The notes under the pieces: generated by a model
The model's database searches: none
What the model was told of the DNA's origin: nothing
Seen by the model: only the letters and a program-made list of their open reading frames with translations
In this document: piece after piece, positions 59,549 through 64,000 of the stretch
Layout of the letters: every line of letters starts with the position of its first letter
Position numbering within the stretch: position 1 is the stretch's first letter
Assembly: GCF_000620045.1 (NCBI RefSeq)
Contig: NZ_JHVH01000002.1
Coordinates: forward strand, 248,001-312,000
DNA from: Halomonas halodenitrificans DSM 735
Lineage (GTDB): Bacteria > Pseudomonadota > Gammaproteobacteria > Pseudomonadales > Halomonadaceae
Direction of reading: 5' to 3'
Length of the DNA: 64,000 nt
Program-made: the position numbers and the translations under genes

Positions 59549-60769
59549 ATGAACAAGAGCCCGGTTCAGAAGAGTCTAGTAGCGATGGCGGTGGCGGCTT
59601 CCACGCTGGCCATGGGGGCGGCCCAGGCCGAGGTGAAGATTGGCTTTCTGGGTGGCTTCACCGGACCGATCGAGACCCTGACCCCGCCGGTCTACGATGC
59701 GGCGCAGCTGGCTGTTCAGCATGTCAACGAGCAGGGGGGCGTGCTGGACGGCGAGCAGATCGCCATGCCCAGTGGGGACACCACCTGTTCCGATGCGTCG
59801 GCGGCGTCCAACGCGGCCGACCGCCTGGTGAACAGCGAGAAGGTCACGGCGATCGTGGGCGCACTCTGTACCGGCGGCACGATTGCCGCGGCCAACAATG
59901 CCGCCATTCCCGGTGACGTGGTCATGGTCTCGCCGGCCTCCACCGCACCGGCGGTGAGTGATCTGGACGACAACGACCTGGTGTTCCGCACCGTGCCGTC
60001 CGATGCCTTCCAGGGCGAGGCGCTGGCCAGGATGCTGCTGGACAAGGGCATCGAAGAGGTGGCGGTTACCTATGTGAACAACGACTACGGCCGCGGCCTG
60101 GCCGACTCCTTCGTGGCGACCTACGAGGCCGAGGGCGGCACCGTGGCGGAGAGCCTGGCCCACGAGGATAACCGCGCCGACTACCGTTCCGAGCTGGGCA
60201 CGCTCTCGGCGACCGGCGTGCCGGAGCTGGTGGTGCTGGCCTACGGCGACACCTCCGGTCAGACCGTGGTGCGCCAGGCCTATGAGAGTGGCATGTTCAC
60301 CCGCTATATCGGGGCCGACGGGATGGTGATCTCGGGGCTGCTCGACGGCGTGGGCGAAGAGGTGTTGAACGACAGCTTTATCGCCACGCGCCCGGGCAAC
60401 CCGGATAGCCCCGGTACCCAGCGCTTCGTTGAGCTGGCCGAGGCGGGGGAAATTTCCCACGAGGCGGTGTTCGCCGGCCAGGGGTATGACGCCGCCTTCC
60501 TGCTGGCGCTGGCTATCGAGCAGAACGGCAGTGCCGAGCGCGAGGGCCTCTCCGAGGCGCTGCGTAGCGTCTCTTCCGCCCCGGGCGAGGTGGTGCTGCC
60601 CGGCGAGTGGGAGAAGGCCCGGGAGCTGATCGCCGCCGGCGAGGAGATCAACTACGAGGGCGCCTCGGGCAGCCATGAGTTCGATGAGAAGGGCGACGTG
60701 CCGGGCATCGTCGAGGAGATGGCGGTCGAGGGCGGCGAATTCGTCAGCAAGGGCTTTTTGGACAAATAG
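59549..60769 (+). CDS. Branched-chain amino acid-type ABC substrate-binding protein
   Basis: A 406-residue periplasmic protein of the LivJ/Peripla_BP_6 family: signal peptide (LAMGAAQA), VKIGFLGGFTGPIETLTPPVYDAAQLAVQHVNEQGG, then VTAIVGALCTGGTIAAANNAAI and VTYVNNDYGRGLADSF. Three Cys occur, two likely in a disulfide. The ATG at 59549 has no strong ribosome site. The permease and ATPase genes of a Liv-type system lie convergently downstream (60943-63992). The ligand is likely an amino acid or amide; a urea or short-chain amide type cannot be excluded. Confidence 0.88.
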   Translation: MNKSPVQKSLVAMAVAASTLAMGAAQAEVKIGFLGGFTGPIETLTPPVYDAAQLAVQHVNEQGGVLDGEQIAMPSGDTTCSDASAASNAADRLVNSEKVTAIVGALCTGGTIAAANNAAIPGDVVMVSPASTAPAVSDLDDNDLVFRTVPSDAFQGEALARMLLDKGIEEVAVTYVNNDYGRGLADSFVATYEAEGGTVAESLAHEDNRADYRSELGTLSATGVPELVVLAYGDTSGQTVVRQAYESGMFTRYIGADGMVISGLLDGVGEEVLNDSFIATRPGNPDSPGTQRFVELAEAGEISHEAVFAGQGYDAAFLLALAIEQNGSAEREGLSEALRSVSSAPGEVVLPGEWEKARELIAAGEEINYEGASGSHEFDEKGDVPGIVEEMAVEGGEFVSKGFLDK

Positions 60770-60793
60770 TCCGGTTAACCGGCCCTGAAAGTG

Positions 60794-60825
60794 ATCGGCC
60801 CCGGCGGGAAACCGCTGGGGCCGAT
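60794..60825 (+). terminator. Terminator after the Liv-type binding protein gene
   Basis: ATCGGCCCCGGCGG pairs with CCGCTGGGGCCGAT (14 bp with one G-T) around a GAAA loop, 24 bases after the stop. Confidence 0.8.
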
Positions 60826-60853
60826 TGCATAAGGATGAGGAGTAGTGCCATTC

Positions 60854-60931
60854 GGGACTGTCCCCGGCTAAGCCATCAGGTCGGTATTTATGCTCGTCGC
60901 CTGCATCGGCGTCACTGCCGGGGACAGTCCC
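60854..60931. repeat. REPIN-like inverted repeat
   Basis: Perfect 15-bp arms GGGACTGTCCCCGGC and GCCGGGGACAGTCCC (60854-60868, 60917-60931) enclose 48 bp. Each arm contains the GGGACNGTCCC core common to REP sequences mobilised by RAYT transposases. Confidence 0.7.
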
Positions 60932-60942
60932 TTCTCGCTCGC

Positions 60943-62253
60943 TCAGCCGTGGTGCTTGACCTTCTCGGGCAATAGCCCCTTGGGGGCGAAGCGTAATACC
61001 AGCGAGATCAGCAGGCCGATCACGAATACCCTGGCCTGCAGGGCGCGGCTGTCGAGGGTGGCGGAGGTTTCCCAGCCGAAACTGCCCTCGCCGAATGCGA
61101 TCGCCAGGTCGAGCACGGCCAGCGCCAGGGGCTCGGACATCACCCAGATGATATACACCGCGAAGGCGCCGAAGATGGTGCCCAGGTTATTGCCCGGGCC
61201 GCCCAGGATCACCATCACCAGCACCAGGAAGGTGTGGTTGAGGGGCAGGTAGCCCTGGGGGTCGAAGAGGCTGTTGAAACTGCCCAGGGCGGCGCCACCG
61301 ATGCCCATCAGGATGCAGCCCAGCACGAAGATCTCGAGGCGCCGGTGGTTGATGTCCTTGCCCATGGCCGCGGCGGAGACCTCGTTGTCGCGGATGGCGC
61401 GGATCATGCGTCCCCAGGGGGCGTGATAGGCGCGGCTGAGCAGCAGGAAGATCGCCACGATCATCACCGCGGTAATCGAGAAGTAGAAGACCCGCGCCAG
61501 GGTAAAGCCCACCTCGGCCGGGCCCGGTACCGGCCAGGGCAGCGGCGACACGGTGGCCGTGCCACGGGTGAGCCAGTCGGCATTCTTGAGCACGGCCTTG
61601 ATGATCTCGGCGATGCCCAGGGTGGCGATGGCCAGGTAGTCGCTGCGCAGCCCCAGGCAGACCTTGCCGATGAAGTAGCCTACCAGGCCAGCTACCGCCC
61701 CGCCGACGATCCAGCCCAACCAGGGCGGGAGACCCAGGCCGCCGATGTAGTCGTATTGTGCTTCGATCTGCTCGGTGACCACGCCCAGGCGAGCCGAGAC
61801 CAGCAGGTAGAAGAGCAGTGCCAGGGCCACCGCCAGGCCGGTGCGCAGGGGCCTGGGAACGCCCAGGCGGTGCAGTTTGCTGGCGCCGACCACCACCAGC
61901 ACGCCACCCAGGGCCATCAGTGCCACCATGCCCAGCTCACCGGAGAGGGGGCTTGCCCAGAACTCGCCGTTGACCGGCATGCTGAAGGCCATGGCGCAGT
62001 AGCCGCCGAGCGCCACGAAGCCCATCACGCCGGCGTTGAACTGGCCGGCATAGCCCCACTGGATGGTCAGGCCCAGGGCCAGGATGGCGTAGCAGGAGGC
62101 CTCCACCAGCATGCGGGTGCTGTAGGCGGCCCCCATCGCGGTATAGACGCCGACAATGGCGGCCAGCAGGATGGTGAACAACACCGCCTCGCGCAGCGGA
62201 AAGCGTGACGGTGAGGCGACCAGATCCTCTCGGTGCGTTTGCTGTGTGCTCAT
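60943..62253 (-). CDS. livM: Branched-chain amino acid-type ABC transporter permease, LivM-like
   Basis: A 436-residue permease with about ten spans: the LivM family block CYAILALGLTIQWGYAGQFNAGVMGFVALGGY and the motif GKVCLGLRSDYLAIATLGIAEI, plus an extended N- and mid-region relative to the E. coli protein. Its start shares one base with the stop of the LivH-like gene (TGATG). It forms the membrane channel with LivH. A REPIN-like element lies just downstream. Confidence 0.92.
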   Translation of the reverse strand: MSTQQTHREDLVASPSRFPLREAVLFTILLAAIVGVYTAMGAAYSTRMLVEASCYAILALGLTIQWGYAGQFNAGVMGFVALGGYCAMAFSMPVNGEFWASPLSGELGMVALMALGGVLVVVGASKLHRLGVPRPLRTGLAVALALLFYLLVSARLGVVTEQIEAQYDYIGGLGLPPWLGWIVGGAVAGLVGYFIGKVCLGLRSDYLAIATLGIAEIIKAVLKNADWLTRGTATVSPLPWPVPGPAEVGFTLARVFYFSITAVMIVAIFLLLSRAYHAPWGRMIRAIRDNEVSAAAMGKDINHRRLEIFVLGCILMGIGGAALGSFNSLFDPQGYLPLNHTFLVLVMVILGGPGNNLGTIFGAFAVYIIWVMSEPLALAVLDLAIAFGEGSFGWETSATLDSRALQARVFVIGLLISLVLRFAPKGLLPEKVKHHG

Positions 62254-63257
62254 CAGATCACCTTACCCTTGAAGATGCCGGTGGGGCGCCACACCAGGAT
62301 GGCGACGAGGATGAAGAAGGGCACCACGATCTTGTACTCGGAGCCGACGAAGGCCAGGTTGCCGGCGTTGGCCAGCCACTCCGGCAGGCTGTCGCGGAAG
62401 GGGCGCAGCAGTACGCCCCAGTTGAACACCGCCAGCGTCTCGGCGAAGCCCACCAGGAAGCCGCCGGCGATGGCGCCGTAGGGGTGGCCCACGCCGCCGA
62501 CGATGGCCGCGGCGAAGATCGGCAGCAACAGGAAGAAGCTGAGGTCCGGCTTGAAGGTGACGTCCAGCGACAGCAGGGTGCCGGCGATGGCCGCCAGCCC
62601 CCCGACGATCACCCAGGTCACCGCCACGATCAGGTTGTTGTTGATGCCCGAGGCCCGGGCCAGGTCGGGGTTGTCGGACATCGCCCGCATCGCCTTGCCC
62701 AGCCGCGAGCGCGACAGGAAGAGGTGCAGCCCCACGATGCAGATGATGGTCAGCACGAACAGGATGATCTGCGGCTCGGTCACCACGATCGGTGCCCGTA
62801 CGCTCTCGAAGGGGAGGGCGAGGCGGAAGATCTCCTTGCGGTCGTCGACATAGAGGTTCTCGCCGCTGGTGCCGGCGAAGACCCGGATCAGCCCCTGCAG
62901 CATCAGGGTCACGCCCAGCGAGGCGATCACCATGACGATGGGCTTCACGCCGTGGGCGCGCAGCGGCTTGTAGAACACCTTGTCGATGCCCACCGCCAGG
63001 CCGGCGGTCAGGACCATGGCCAGTGGCAGCATCACCACGGCGGTGGGCAGTCCCAGGAAGGCACCGGCCCCCGGAAAGGCCAGGGTGAGCAGCAGCACCA
63101 TGAAGGCGCCGAAGGTCATCATGTCGGCGTGGGCGAAGTGGGCGAAGCGCATGATGCTGAACACCAGGGTCACGCCTACCGCGCCGATGGCGTAGATCGA
63201 GCCGGTCACGCTGCCGGCGACGATCACGTTGTTGATAAAGAAGACGAGTTCGTTCAC
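62253..63257 (-). CDS. livH: Branched-chain amino acid-type ABC transporter permease, LivH-like
   Basis: A 334-residue permease with eight or more spans and the LivH signature region (SIYAIGAVGVTLVFSIMRFAHFAHADMMTFGAF, later IGGVGHPYGAIAGGFLVGFAETL). A central insertion of about 50 residues (with DDRKEIFRLALP) makes it longer than the E. coli protein. It follows livF by 30 bases and overlaps livM. Confidence 0.92.
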   Translation of the reverse strand: MNELVFFINNVIVAGSVTGSIYAIGAVGVTLVFSIMRFAHFAHADMMTFGAFMVLLLTLAFPGAGAFLGLPTAVVMLPLAMVLTAGLAVGIDKVFYKPLRAHGVKPIVMVIASLGVTLMLQGLIRVFAGTSGENLYVDDRKEIFRLALPFESVRAPIVVTEPQIILFVLTIICIVGLHLFLSRSRLGKAMRAMSDNPDLARASGINNNLIVAVTWVIVGGLAAIAGTLLSLDVTFKPDLSFFLLLPIFAAAIVGGVGHPYGAIAGGFLVGFAETLAVFNWGVLLRPFRDSLPEWLANAGNLAFVGSEYKIVVPFFILVAILVWRPTGIFKGKVI

Positions 63258-63287
63258 GAGGTTGGTTCTCCTTGTTCCCCGGGCCGC

Positions 63288-63992
63288 TCAGCCGCCCAGG
63301 AAGCTCCTGGCCACCTCCGGGTCCGCCAGCAGGGCGGCACCGGTATCGGTGAAACGGTTCTGACCGGCGGCCAGCACGAAGCCCTTGTCGGCGATGGCGA
63401 GTGCCTGCTTGGCATTCTGCTCCACCATCAGGATGCCGACGCCGGCGGCGTTGACCTGCTTCACCTGAGCGAAGATCTCGTTCATGAACAGCGGCGAGAG
63501 GCCGGCGGTGGGCTCGTCGAGCAGCAGCACGCTGGGCTCGGCCATCAGCGCACGCCCCATGGCGACCATCTGGCGTTGTCCGCCGGAGAGTTCTCCGGCC
63601 GGCTGGTGGCGCTTGTCGTAGAGCGGCGGAAAGAAGTCGTAGATCTGCTTGAGCATGCGCTTGACGTTGCCGGGCTTGAGGAAGGCCCCCATCTGGAGGT
63701 TCTCCTTCACCGTCAGGCTCGGAAAGACGTTGTGCTCCTGGGGCACGAAGCCCATGCCCTGGTGCACCAGGCGATGGGGCGCCAGATTGTGAATGGGCTC
63801 GCCGCGCAGCAGGATCTCGCCCTGGGTGACGATCAGCAGGCCGAAGATGGCCTTGAGCATGGTGGACTTGCCGGCCCCGTTGGGGCCGACGATGACGCCG
63901 ATCTCGTCGGCCTCGAGGGTCATGTTCACCCCGTTGAGGATGTTCATGCCGCCGTAGCCGCCATAGACGTCACGGGCTTCAAGTAGTGGCAT
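63288..63992 (-). CDS. livF: Branched-chain amino acid-type ABC transporter ATP-binding protein, LivF-like
   Basis: A 234-residue ATPase: Walker A GPNGAGKST, signature LSGGQRQMVAMGRAL, Walker B VLLLDEPTAGLSP and H-loop MVEQNAKQAL; the EQN form is diagnostic of LivF/LivG proteins. The companion LivG ATPase is expected just upstream, beyond the right-hand edge of the window. The start ATG at 63992 lies eight bases before the end of the window, so its ribosome site is partly outside. Confidence 0.93.
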   Translation of the reverse strand: MPLLEARDVYGGYGGMNILNGVNMTLEADEIGVIVGPNGAGKSTMLKAIFGLLIVTQGEILLRGEPIHNLAPHRLVHQGMGFVPQEHNVFPSLTVKENLQMGAFLKPGNVKRMLKQIYDFFPPLYDKRHQPAGELSGGQRQMVAMGRALMAEPSVLLLDEPTAGLSPLFMNEIFAQVKQVNAAGVGILMVEQNAKQALAIADKGFVLAAGQNRFTDTGAALLADPEVARSFLGG

Positions 63993-64000
63993 CTTGGGGT

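Noticed and set aside
62205..63986. 593-codon open frame opposite livH and livF
   Set aside because: Low-complexity Gln/His/Gly-rich translation opposite two well-conserved transporter genes.

Overview
The window is a high-GC, gene-dense stretch of a gammaproteobacterial chromosome. Its gene content is what one expects of a moderately halophilic member of the Halomonadaceae (Halomonas or a close relative): two glycine-betaine-type binding proteins, a BCCT carrier, an ectoine-type Ehu importer, an NhaD Na+/H+ antiporter, a full carnitine/gamma-butyrobetaine catabolic set, and many sodium-coupled or DASS/TauE/EamA carriers. The genus is inferred from gene content; no 16S or other marker gene is present. 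No tRNA, rRNA, CRISPR array, phage or intact insertion sequence was seen.

Layout. 0-3.2 kb: the 3' end of a methylmalonate-semialdehyde dehydrogenase, then a 43-residue membrane peptide, an SSS symporter and an unknown coupled protein. 3.2-13.6 kb: carnitine metabolism (betaine/carnitine binding protein, acylcarnitine-type esterase, gamma-butyrobetaine dioxygenase, CdhR-like regulator, BCCT carrier, cdhCAB), interrupted by a divergent pair made of a PiuC-like dioxygenase and an exported protein with Gly-Gly-Glu repeats. 13.6-25.2 kb: TauE/SafE, a D,D-carboxypeptidase with a SPOR domain, EamA, thiM-thiE under a TPP riboswitch, nhaD with a PmrA/QseB-type box, a CBS protein, a two-component system, an NlpC/P60 lipoprotein, glyoxalase I and a second orphan betaine binding protein. 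25.3-30.5 kb: an Att-type ABC cluster (ATPase, DedA-like protein, giant FtsX permease, AttH lipoprotein). 30.7-33.5 kb: znuA-znuB-znuC plus a tiny His-rich membrane ORF behind a Zur box.

34.5-41.0 kb looks like an acquired island. A rubredoxin/rubredoxin-reductase fusion and a DszC/SfnB-like acyl-CoA-dehydrogenase-fold oxidase are divergent from a SsuB/NrtA/SsuC-like importer and an OsmC protein, across an AT-rich spacer with palindromes. I regard this as the best candidate for an undescribed pathway. 41-56 kb: a UbiH-like hydroxylase, a CehA/McbA-type PHP hydrolase behind a TetR-type operator, an aldo/keto reductase, an outer-membrane barrel, an MFS carrier, ehuB facing ehuCDA, a molbindin with a MOT1-like carrier, a small monooxygenase, a DASS carrier and a secreted EEP nuclease with a helix-hairpin-helix tail. 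56-64 kb: a c'-type cytochrome, a DUF4202 protein, a small exported protein behind three Fur-like boxes, a C45 acyltransferase-like enzyme, a Liv-type amino acid importer (livG lies outside the window) and a REPIN-like inverted repeat.

Together the genes describe a cell that imports quaternary amines and compatible solutes through several carriers, turns gamma-butyrobetaine and carnitine into glycine betaine, and responds to zinc, iron and thiamine through recognisable cis elements.
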